DNA from: Oehlia diaphana
Lineage: Eukaryota > Glomeromycota > Glomeromycetes > Glomerales > Glomeraceae
DNA: 11,488 nt
NCBI GenBank assembly: GCA_003833135.1
Contig: QZLH01001680.1
Span: 14,473-25,960, forward strand
Direction: 5' to 3'
In this document: piece by piece, positions 5,259 to 11,488 of the stretch
How the letters are laid out: each line of letters begins with the position of its first letter
How positions within the stretch are numbered: position 1 is the first letter of the stretch
Position numbers and translations under genes: made by a program
Notes under the pieces: model-generated
The model's input: the letters and a program-made list of their open reading frames with translations, nothing else
What the model was told of the DNA's origin: nothing
Databases searched by the model: none

Positions 5259-7906
5259 CTATTCTGTCTCATCCAGTCTTTGTGCCTCCTCCAGCAACCA
5301 CGCAATATGGCCAAGGACCTTTTTTGCCCGATGCTCCATATCTTCATCTCCATATACAACGACCACCGGTTTTGATAGTTTGAACTTGGGTTTTGCTTTG
5401 TCATCCAGTGAACATTCCAAAAAAAACCACTTTTCGGAATCAGTTATGATACCGAAAACCTTCTCCTTATTATTCGATAAAGCAGCTGACTCACACTGCA
5501 CTGCATTCTGTGCAATACCTTGTAGAAAATCTTTATCTTTGACTTCGGTAATACCAATTACCCTAGAAGTCCGGACTAGAACCAAAGCAAAATCTACAGG
5601 TCCATGGCCATTTGGACCTGAGACATTCTTTTCCGGTCGAACTTTGAACTTATCCTCAAAAAGATTAACAACGGGTACAAGGTATGCACAAACATACTGA
5701 CTTTTCGATGCTTCATTTCCGATAGGGATGGCCTTAAGTCGGAAATTCAAGTCAGCCATAAGGTGTTTGATTATTACTTGTGACTTTTCATTATTCAACT
5801 GTACACAGCCACAAGTAAAAAGAGGAAACACGGATAGTGATGGATCACTATCCTCACTAAGCTGATAAAGCTGACATATTTTTGGGAAGGACCAAAGAGA
5901 AAAGGATAAGGATGTCTTTATGAATATGGTAAATTTTAGGCTACTTTTTGCCACAAATAACTGGAGAATATTTCGAAGCTCTAAGTCGCTTCGAGGGGAG
6001 TATTTTTCTCCATTGCATTCAAAGGTAAATGTTGCACCATCCTTCTCAAGTTCTGGGGGTTGATGCACGGCAAATATAGTTTCCCTAAGATCTCCAAGGG
6101 TCACCTGATCTATATTTGCAACCCATTTGAATGCTTTAGTGCGTTTCGGATTAACTATAACATCGAATTCTACAACCACAACAACTGGCTTAGTATGATT
6201 TTAATTTCAAACTCTTCTCAACACAGCCAACATACCATATATGGGCTTTCTGAGTAGCCTCTCTAGTTCCGCTACCTTATTCATCAACTCCATCTCTTTT
6301 CTGGTTATGATGGTTTCTGGTGGAGATACGAATCAGTGTAGCAAATATGACATAGTCAAGAGAGGAAATGAAACAAGCTTATTCTCGCGTAAATTTAGAG
6401 CTCCGAACGGATCGAGTCGGGTCGGGTAATTGACTTGACCGACTCGAGGTGGATCATGAATTTGATGTCCCAACTCGTTGGCGTTTAAAAAAAAAAACGT
6501 TTTTCATTTTTTTTTTTAATGAAAAAGCGTTGGGTTCGACGTTTTTTTAATTAAAAAAACTTTTTTTTTTTTAATGAAAAAGCGTTGGGTTCGACGTTTT
6601 TTTAATTAAAAAAACTTTTTTTTCTTTTAATGAAAAAGCGTTGGGTTCGACGTTTTTAATTAAAAAAACTTTTTTTTCTTTTAATGAAAAAGCGTTGGGT
6701 TCGACGTTTTTTTAATTAAAAAAACTTTTTTTCTTTTAATGAAAAAGCGTTGGGTTCGACGTTTTTTTAATTTAAAAAACCTTTTTTTTCTTTTAATGAA
6801 AAAGCGTTGGGTTCTTCTTTTTTTAGTTCTTTTAATGAAAAAACGTCGGATTTGGGTCAAAACAACGGTTTGGCGTTTTTTGTATAATAATTGTGATAAA
6901 AACGCCAAAACGTTTTCTTTTTGACCCAAAATATATCAGGTCAACGGGTCGGGTCGGGTACCCGACTGTGACTGAGGTCGGGTCATCAAATTTTCTACCC
7001 GACCCGAATTTTCGGATCAACCCGTTCACCCAATCTCGTTGGGTCAAATTTGGAGCTTTTGACCAAAATTTATTACGGCTCACTTACCGGCAACGGGTTG
7101 TGCTACAATAACGTGAATGTGTTTTTTTAGGCGGGTTCGACGATACAAAAACAGGACAAGATTTAGTAAGTATGTGGCAAATATGACGAAAAAGACAAAA
7201 TTGAGATTTACCAGACACATTATCCTTTTCCTTCTTCTTTGCCTTCGCCCTTTCCTTCATCTTCACCTACATATAATTAATATACAAAAGGTTAATTGTG
7301 AGTAAAGATTCTTAACATAAGGAAGGTACATAGCCGATTCCTCCCCCGGAATCAGCAGACCTTAATCAAAGAACCTCATAGTAAGATGTGCACGTCGTAG
7401 CGATGAGACCAGGGACTCATGCTGTTTACGGCACGATTTCCTGACGGATGATTGCCCGACAGGACATTTGCCCGACTAGTTTGGCTAGAGTTATGCAGAG
7501 TTATGCACGAATACGTGATAAAACGGCCAGCGTTAGGCTGTCGGGAAAATGTCCTGTCGAAACGGCCCGTAAGCGACTCATGTCTAGACGTTCTTCTTCC
7601 CCGTAGCCGCAGAATACAGGGCGTAGCACACTTACTATGCTCGTTAGCATCTTCACACCCGAGAACGTGTAAAATACTAACCTTCAATTTATTTTTCAAC
7701 ATCGACACCTTCTCTTTTTCTCTCCCGGGTTTTAAATGTTTATTCAATACTTTCAGTTCGACTGCAAGAGCACTACGCGATTTCCGCTTTGATTCCGAAT
7801 ATTTCTTGTAGAAAAACGAGTCCCATGTGTCAACTCCCCACTTTTCATATGGAGTCTCCCAGTACTCAGTATATAGAAGTTTTTTTTTGATTTTTTCAGT
7901 CAACAT
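5259..7906 (-). CDS. Five-exon Crinkler-like protein with PD-(D/E)XK nuclease-like domain
   Basis: Proposed exons on the minus strand: 7682-7906, 7212-7266, 7088-7102, 6236-6316 and 5259-6184. They total 1302 nt, one open frame of 433 codons plus stop. Residues 1-125 are a charged region with a Lys-rich linker (about 76-93) and a short coiled coil (EMELMNKVAELERLLRK, 106-122). Residues 128-215 look like a ubiquitin/PB1-like header (VEFDVIVNPKRTKAFKW). The C-terminal part has a restriction-nuclease-like core: Asp323 in GPVDF, Glu339-x-Lys341 in ITEVKD and Gln351-x3-Gln355. This matches the PD-(D/E)XK active-site pattern with a Q-x3-Q helix. Header plus nuclease resembles the Crinkler class of eukaryotic effectors, expanded in glomeromycotan fungi (known family pattern). 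Secretion or nuclear action cannot be read here; no clear signal peptide is seen. The start is the first Met after the TATA box. Exon 5 alone is certain; exons 1-3 are inferred from phase and splice sites. Confidence 0.72.
6185..6235 (-). other. Intron 4 (51 nt)
   Basis: The donor is GTATGT, a near-ideal fungal 5' splice site, the branch-like motif ATACTAAG sits close to the acceptor, and the acceptor is CCAG. Splicing joins G|TT in phase 1 and carries the frame from the coiled coil straight into the VEFDVIVNPK header. Confidence 0.75.
6495..6860. repeat. Tandem array, about 55-bp period, six copies plus a partial
   Basis: The motif GAAAAAGCGTTGGGTTCGACG starts at 6521, 6576, 6632, 6686, 6741 and 6798, with a worn seventh start at 6837. 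Spacing is 54-57 bp. Between them lie T and A runs and, in several copies, a self-complementary core (GTTTTTTTAATTAAAAAAAC, perfect at 6541-6560). Small changes in run length suggest slippage. No coding role; frames over it on both strands are low complexity. Confidence 0.9.
6851..6930. repeat. 80-bp inverted repeat (hairpin) closing the tandem array
   Basis: TTTGGGTCAAAA at 6851-6862 is the exact reverse complement of 6919-6930. Inside, TTTGGCGTTTTT pairs with AAAAACGCCAAA around a loop of about 16 nt. The arms match over roughly 27 nt with a few mismatches. Confidence 0.75.
7088..7102 (-). other. 15-nt microexon (exon 3)
   Basis: It lies between TTGTAG and GTAAGTGAG on the minus strand, both strong splice signals. 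Its 15 nt add five residues (AQPVA with the borrowed G) without changing phase, so the gene stays open with or without it. The pair of strong sites is the argument; transcript data are needed. Confidence 0.5.
7103..7211 (-). other. Intron 2 (109 nt)
   Basis: The donor is GTAAAT, a TACTAA branch motif lies at 7163-7168, and the acceptor is TTGTAG. Phase 1. The exon before it is Lys-rich (KERAKAKKKEKD). Confidence 0.55.
7267..7681 (-). other. Intron 1 (415 nt) containing a miniature element
   Basis: The donor is GTTAGT after the codon AAG (phase 0) and the acceptor is TATGTAG. Without the 153-bp element and one 8-bp duplication the intron would be 254 nt. Reading through the donor also gives an open frame to 7376, so a retained-intron product of 176 residues is possible. 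Confidence 0.6.
7422..7574. mobile_element. 153-bp miniature element, same family as the 700-bp one
   Basis: It is flanked by GACTCATG at 7414-7421 and 7575-7582, a perfect 8-bp duplication. The ends read TTTACGGCACGATTTC and, reversed, CTTACGGGCCGTTTCG. Inside, GACAGGACATTTGCCCGAC (7458-7476) and its inverted copy at 7540-7558 match in 18 of 19. CAGGACATTTTCCCGA here matches CAGGACATTTTGCCGA at the right end of the 700-bp element in 15 of 16. A 10-bp tandem repeat AGAGTTATGC lies in the middle. No ORF of its own. Confidence 0.75.
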
Positions 7907-7980
7907 GTTAACAAAGTTTAGTTGAATAAAAAAAATAATAGGTAGGAAGACAAAAAAAAAAAACGAAAGAAAAAGTGAAG

Positions 7981-7989
7981 CTATTTATA
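7981..7989 (-). promoter_or_regulatory. TATA box of the nuclease-like gene
   Basis: The minus strand reads TATAAATAG 75 nt upstream of the ATG at 7906, followed by a T/C-rich tract (a common fungal core-promoter feature) just before the start codon. No other strong start-site signal competes nearby. Confidence 0.55.
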
Positions 7990-8039
7990 TTCACCTTTGC
8001 TTAAACACAAAATGCGCGAATAAGTTTATTTTACCTAAA

Positions 8040-8365
8040 CGCATCATTAAAAATATACTCCGAAATCCGATGGTAAAAAAATAAGCTATACACGCGCTAA
8101 GAATTCTAATCGGAAAATTAAACTATTGATGAATCAATCCTGTCACTCCGAAAATAAGTTGTACTAGGATAATTAAGCTATCTGTTTAGTAGAATATCAG
8201 TCCTATCATTCCGAAATAGGTATCTGTTTAGTATATGAATCAGCCCTATCATTCCGAAATAGAAAATTAAGCTATCTATTACTCCGAAAATAAGATGTAC
8301 GGGTTTTTTTTTTACCTTTTTATTTGCTTAAAATACGCGCTTGAAAGTCCGATAGTAGAAAAAAT
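8040..8365. repeat. Degenerate short-repeat region around a TCCGAAATA core
   Basis: Units of the form (C/T)A(C/T)TCCGAAATA(AG) recur near 8058, 8145, 8206, 8252 and 8280, several joined to AAGCTATCTGTTTAGTA and ATCA(G)CCTATCATTCC. Two adjacent units (about 8185-8260) are near-duplicates of roughly 46 nt. Spacing is irregular, so this is a decayed array. It lies upstream of the nuclease-like gene and may overlap its promoter. Confidence 0.6.
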
Positions 8366-8629
8366 AAGATCCTGTCCATTATTGAACACTAAGCCGTCGC
8401 CAGTAGTCATGAAGTCATGAAATTTGTTTAGGGCCAGGTGTATTAATTGTGGTGGATAATGTTTTCTTCTTGACCCACATATATTGTATTAAAAGCCAGC
8501 ACAAACTAAGCTAACGCCAGCAGGACAATAAAAATCTATCATTCTGTAAAATCGGTACATATGAATTCGGGGACAGCGTGTAACGAGACACAGACAGATA
8601 CATTTACTTAAGATTCTAATCCACATTAT
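8366..8629. other. Spacer without recognisable feature
   Basis: Mixed-composition sequence between the short-repeat region and the LINE remnant. I see no open frame of note, no inverted repeat ends and no RNA gene. Confidence 0.5.
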
Positions 8630-8959
8630 TTACAATTTTAATATTAAATTTTTTATTATTTTTCCTTCTTTATCTATTCTCACCCACCCTATTCCTCTAT
8701 TATTATTTTTTAACAAAGCATCTGCATAAAATTTAACCATTCAAACAACTCCTTTTCCTCCATACACATTTCATTTATTACTTTAATTCTTTTGTCTGAT
8801 ATCATTAATTCTGCTTTTTCATATGTCATCAAGCAAACATTTTAATCATATTTATTTCATCCTTCATTATTAATATAAGACCCTCAACTCTCCATATTTC
8901 TCCTTACTAATTTCGTAAACTTTTATTTTATCATCATATATACCTTCTATGTCTTTAAC
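8630..8959 (-). pseudogene. LINE ORF2 C-terminal remnant (RNase H region)
   Basis: Three minus-strand pieces in different frames follow one another. 8959 onward gives IEGIYDDKIKVYEISKEKYG; about 8840-8710 gives AELMISDKRIKVINEMC and EKELFEWLNF; 8740-8630 gives FYADALLKNNNRGIGWVRID. The last resembles the first two strands of RNase H in LINEs, normally TDGS..(N)..GIGW; the catalytic Asp is kept in YAD but the Gly-Ser is lost. Stops and frame changes show decay. It lies upstream of, not after, the ORF1-like piece at 5076, so it is a separate copy. RNase H assignment is by eye. Confidence 0.55.
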
Positions 8960-9064
8960 TTACTCTGTTCTTTGAACCAAAGAAAAAAACAACATAACAA
9001 AACAAATAATAGATAAGAGTCAATTCTACCTTTCTAACTTTTTCTATTATTTTTTCTAAAAAGT

Positions 9065-9555
9065 ATGACAACTTACGAAACTAATGTTAATAATGATGAT
9101 TAAGAAGTTGATAACACTTCTGAAACATCAAAGGATAATGATTCCTCTTCGACTTTTTCTTTGTTGATGAGACAAAATTAAATTTTGAGGATAATAAAAA
9201 AGTCTTCTAAACGTAACAAACGTCACAATTTAAGTATGTTTAACCCTAAGAAGGATGTTGAAGAAGAAGAGAAAGCAACATTCTGAATGGTTGGTTCATT
9301 CTCTATCGGGAATCTTTAAAAAATAGGGAGAATAATAAATGTAACAATACAGTTGAACAACAACTCCGCCCTACTTCTCGTACTCCTTATAATAGTGATA
9401 CATCGAAAATTAAACGTGATTTCATTTTCTACTTCAAGAAAGGAACAAAATCTAGACAAAATAGTTATACTGAAGGTTTAGAGAAAGATAAATCATCTAA
9501 AAAAATAAAAAGTATCAACGTAATAAATTTAAATTGTGCATTAGATGAACTGTGA
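9065..9555 (+). pseudogene. Broken gene with a possible HMG-box start
   Basis: The ATG at 9065 opens an acidic, Ser-rich frame (TSETSKDNDSSST) with stops at 9101 and about 9179, then a basic segment KKSSKRNKRH and NPKKDVEEEEKA. A frame change near 9275 leads into a 97-codon open frame, 9262-9555, that starts ILNGWFILYRESLKNREN. This looks like the first helix of a MATA_HMG-type box, where RPxNAFILYR is usual. The rest is Lys-rich and does not show the later HMG motifs. HMG genes are numerous in Rhizophagus (recalled). Low confidence; the frame may be an unrelated broken gene. Confidence 0.35.
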
Positions 9556-9680
9556 ATAGAATGGGTATGCGGGTCGATGATGGCGCAGACTGTCCATTTG
9601 GCGGCAAAACAAATAAACGCGATCTTGTAATCTAACCAATGAAAATTCGTTATAAGTACAATGTCCTACATTTTTGCAGA

Positions 9681-9922
9681 ACCCTAGTCGTGGCAAAAAA
9701 AAAAGTTTCATTCACGTGACTGCATTTTTTTCATCACTACCGTCACTCCCCACCGCGTTATCACTTTTTATATTTATCTGAGGGACAGTTTTTTTCGAGT
9801 AGGTAAAAACTTATTTGTCACTCCTTAATCGTCACTGTTTATTTTCACATGTTAGTGCATTACGCCGTAATGCGGGCCAAATATCACGTGACTGCAACTT
9901 TTTTTTTGCCATGGCTAAGGGT
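9681..9922. mobile_element. 242-bp inverted-repeat element
   Basis: The left end (ACCCTAGTCGTGGC, A run, AGTTTCATTCACGTGA) and the reversed right end (ACCCTTAGCCATGGC, A run, AGTTGCAGTCACGTGA) match over about 38 nt with four or five differences. The interior has no ORF. I found no clear target duplication, so the superfamily is open. The CACGTG at the inner edge of both ends is an E-box-like palindrome. Confidence 0.68.
9857..9873. repeat. 17-bp hairpin inside the 242-bp element
   Basis: GCATTACG, one C, then CGTAATGC: an 8-bp perfect stem around one base, between the two terminal repeats and nearer the right one. Confidence 0.7.
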
Positions 9923-10051
9923 ACTAACTAGGGGTTAGATAAATAAACGGGGGGGGGCCAACTCATAGGTTACACAGCCTGATCAATGATCACTAGAACT
10001 GAAACTATATGTAATTTTATATGTTATACTAGTAAATGTAAATTTTACAAA
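9923..10051. other. Spacer with a G run
   Basis: Contains a run of eight or nine G at about 9950-9958, rare in this AT-rich window, and two TGATCA palindromes. No gene seen. Confidence 0.5.
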
Positions 10052-10112
10052 ATGGCAGATCATTTGATAATCAATTTAATGATAAAAAAAAAATTATTAC
10101 GCGGAAATAATG

Positions 10113-10160
10113 AAACGCGAAACTATATTAATATCTAATTTTTGTAAAGGTTTCGCGTTT
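10113..10160. repeat. 11-bp inverted repeat AAACGCGAAAC / GTTTCGCGTTT
   Basis: 10113-10123 and 10150-10160 are exact reverse complements, 26 nt apart with an AT-rich loop. Each arm holds CGCGAAA, the SCB-type cell-cycle consensus of other fungi, but here the site lies inside the coding path of a decayed gene, so it may only be a hairpin. Confidence 0.6.
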
Positions 10161-11006
10161 ATATCTCTCAAAAAATAGGATCGGCTATCCGAATATCTTA
10201 AAATTATAGGAAATTTCGATTCCATACTTAAAAATGGCAAGTAATTTAAAGGAAAATTTTATGATTTTAATAATTTTAATAAAAATATTAACAACTCTTA
10301 TCATTTAAAGTCTCAAAACAAACGTACAAATGAGAATAATGCCGAATTACCACTACCAAAGCAACAAAAAAAAAACAGAAGCATTACAAGAACTTGTGTG
10401 TATTAGGCCTGACCTCAAAGGAAAAACATTATATTTTTTTCCAACGTTAGATAAATATTTTGAAGGTGTACTTATGTATGACGTAAAAGAAAAAAGGCTT
10501 ATGTGTATAATGTTAAAAATGATTGTAAATTTGATACATTTTTTAAATGGATGAATTATTTGAAAAACTGAGGCTATTTTAAAGGAAAAAGATCAGCTGC
10601 TGCTACTATTTTCTTAAAACCTAATCCCACCAGCCCATCAATAGCATCTATTCTGAATACAGATTATGATTATACACCATACTGGAAGACAACAACCTTA
10701 ACAAATACTGAAGATATTCTTTCATTTATTCAAGAAAAAATCTTGCCTGGAGGAGNGGAACTGCTGTACAAAAGATTAATGGAGGTCTTGAATTTAATTT
10801 TTTTAAAGAGGGACAACGAGAAAAAAAATTATTAATATTTACTAAAAATAATCTGCATAAATATAAAGTTTATGTATTTGATCAAATAGTGCAAGAAAAA
10901 TATCTTTCTTTTCCGGTTAAAGAGATGAAAAGAACTCTTGATGAAATAATAAATTTTATTAGATATGTTTTTACCGTTAGCATTTGTCATGGAATAAGCA
11001 CTACTG

Positions 11007-11086
11007 GTAATATATAAAATTATTTAATATATTAATTAATGAATCTCTTAATTAATTATTTGTTTTTTTAAATGACTTATTTAAAG
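11007..11086 (+). other. 80-nt intron in the unrecognised gene
   Basis: The donor GTAATA follows ACT ACT G, and the acceptor TTTAAAG precedes AGTTTAAAG. Splicing gives ISTT|EFKDVTYIRG in one frame (phase 1) and removes the TAA at 11013-11015. The interior is extremely AT-rich with TTAATTAA branch-like sites. A second possible acceptor, at a worn TAG written AAATG (11071-11074), would also keep the frame and add residues DLFK. Confidence 0.65.
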
Positions 11087-11488
11087 AGTTTAAAGATGTA
11101 ACATACATTCGAGGCACTCAACTTATTAGCAATAAAAAAGATCATACCCCTTTTGCTTTAATGGAAAGAATAGGTCAACCTGATGAAATATATCGAAGGA
11201 TAGATTGCACACTTTTGATAACAGAAAAGAGTATATGTGAAAATTGTGCAAAATTACAAAAAATAATACTACAAATTCAGAAAAGGATTTTAGCTGGAGC
11301 AAACTGTGTAAAAGCAATACATGCTTCAAAAGAAATTCTTATAGAAAAAGTTAATCAACAAAGAAAAGTTATTAGGAGACAAAATGAACTAATTATTGAT
11401 TTAAAAAAGCGTCTGAAAGAGAAAATTGAAAAGGAAGAAGGGGAGGTATCAGACAACATTGCAAATATTGCTCATACCATTGCTAAAG

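Larger units (their letters stand above)
6404..7050. repeat. Repeat-rich insertion with GGGTCGGGT clusters at both sides
   Basis: Clusters of (C/G)GGGTCGGGT lie at 6413-6426 and 6946-7005, the latter with a perfect 14-bp palindrome GTCGGGTACCCGAC (6953-6966) and the inverted CCCGACCCG. Near the outer limits, AGAGCTCCGAA and AAAGCTCCAAA (opposite strands) may be worn terminal repeats. I could not settle the exact ends or a target duplication. It fits inside intron 3. Confidence 0.5.
6317..7087 (-). other. Intron 3 (771 nt), filled with repeats
   Basis: The donor is GTAAGT (7082-7087) and the acceptor CCAG ends at 6317, preceded by the branch-like CTGAT. Phase 1 is kept across it. The intron is long because it holds the 55-bp tandem array and clustered GGGTCGGGT motifs. 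The acceptor choice is between CCAG at 6317 and another CAG further in; only the first keeps the frame with the microexon. Confidence 0.55.
10052..11488 (+). pseudogene. Multi-frameshift gene of an unrecognised repeated family, open at window end
   Basis: From MADHLIINLM (ATG 10052) successive frames join into one protein-like path: ISNFCKGFAFISL and DRLSEYLKIIGNFDSILKNGK (to a TAA near 10240), FKGKFYDFNNFNKN, ENNAELPLPKQQ, TEALQELVCIRPDLKGKTLY, AYVYNVKNDCKFDTFFKW, a TGA at 10569-10571, GKRSAAATIFLKPNP, then from 10757 INGGLEFNFFKEGQ to an intron, and 11087-11488 with YIRGTQLIS, ERIGQPDEIYRR, a CxxC (SICENC) and a long coiled coil. Most frame changes sit in A runs; one sits at the N at 10756. 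The CxxC plus coiled coil recalls THAP/P-element-type transposases, but I do not recognise the family. The last 400 nt are intact, so the damage is in the 5' part. Confidence 0.6.

Noticed and set aside
5380..5700. 106-codon plus-strand frame
   Set aside because: Shadow of the nuclease-like exon on the opposite strand.
6521..6560. tRNA or SINE B-box (GGTTCGA)
   Set aside because: GGGTTCGACG recurs in every tandem unit, but no A box, acceptor stem or anticodon arm can be laid around it.
6495..6860. CRISPR array
   Set aside because: Repeats are contiguous, spacers are A/T runs that also repeat, and the context is eukaryotic with introns.
6739..7111. Plus- and minus-strand frames of 61-83 codons with Arg/Phe/Lys repeats
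   Set aside because: They are translations of the 55-bp tandem array and the GGGTCGGGT clusters; composition is low complexity with no domain.
7331..7354. Short hairpin GATTCC..GGAATC as a regulatory RNA
   Set aside because: Six-base stem, no further structure and inside intron 1; expected by chance.
7376..7681. Coding continuation of exon 1 to a 176-residue protein
   Set aside because: Most of this part lies in the 153-bp element and follows a strong GTTAGT donor, so it is more likely intron sequence; retained as a possible unspliced product only.
7452..7811. 119-codon plus-strand frame
   Set aside because: It overlaps exon 1 and the intron 1 element in antisense; its Phe/Ser/Leu runs mirror Lys/Glu codons of the real exon.
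11126..11329. 67-codon minus-strand frame
   Set aside because: It is antisense to the intact 3' part of the plus-strand gene.

Overview
The window is AT-rich eukaryotic DNA with spliceosomal introns (GT..AG, 51-771 nt), TATA and AATAAA signals on gene-linked positions, and dense decayed transposons. The protein families fit a Glomeromycotina fungus (arbuscular mycorrhizal), most likely Rhizophagus or a close relative: a Crinkler-like PD-(D/E)XK protein, a SAM-domain protein, LINE pieces with their typical AT-rich codon use. The organism call rests on recalled family style, not on a search. No bacterial signal is present.

Layout. 1-1190: AT-rich, no gene found. 1288-2419 (minus): a SAM-domain gene remnant, split by a 700-bp non-autonomous DNA element (1396-2095) with a perfect 8-bp target duplication; its original 3' tail is still readable beyond the element. 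2544-5076 (minus): the 5' half of a decayed LINE (ORF1-like piece, Ser/Thr-rich piece, endonuclease domain), itself hit by a 225-bp hAT-like miniature element (3897-4121). 5259-7906 (minus): the one gene that looks intact. I can join five exons, including a 15-nt microexon, into one 433-codon frame; introns 1 and 3 are swollen by repeat elements. A TATA box lies at 7981-7989 and an AATAAA at 5174-5179. 8040-8365: degenerate short repeats upstream of that gene. 8630-8959 (minus): a LINE RNase H-region remnant. 9065-9555 (plus): a broken gene with a possible HMG-box start. 9681-9922: another inverted-repeat element. 10052-11488 (plus): a multi-frameshift gene of a family I do not recognise, with an 80-nt intron, running off the window end.

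The region reads as a transposon-rich accessory compartment in which an effector-like nuclease gene stays open because insertions fell in its introns, while neighbours were broken. The most notable points are the five-exon reconstruction and a small family of 8-bp-TSD elements whose ends are built of TTCGGCGAAATGG-type units; one member broke the SAM gene and another sits in intron 1 of the nuclease gene.
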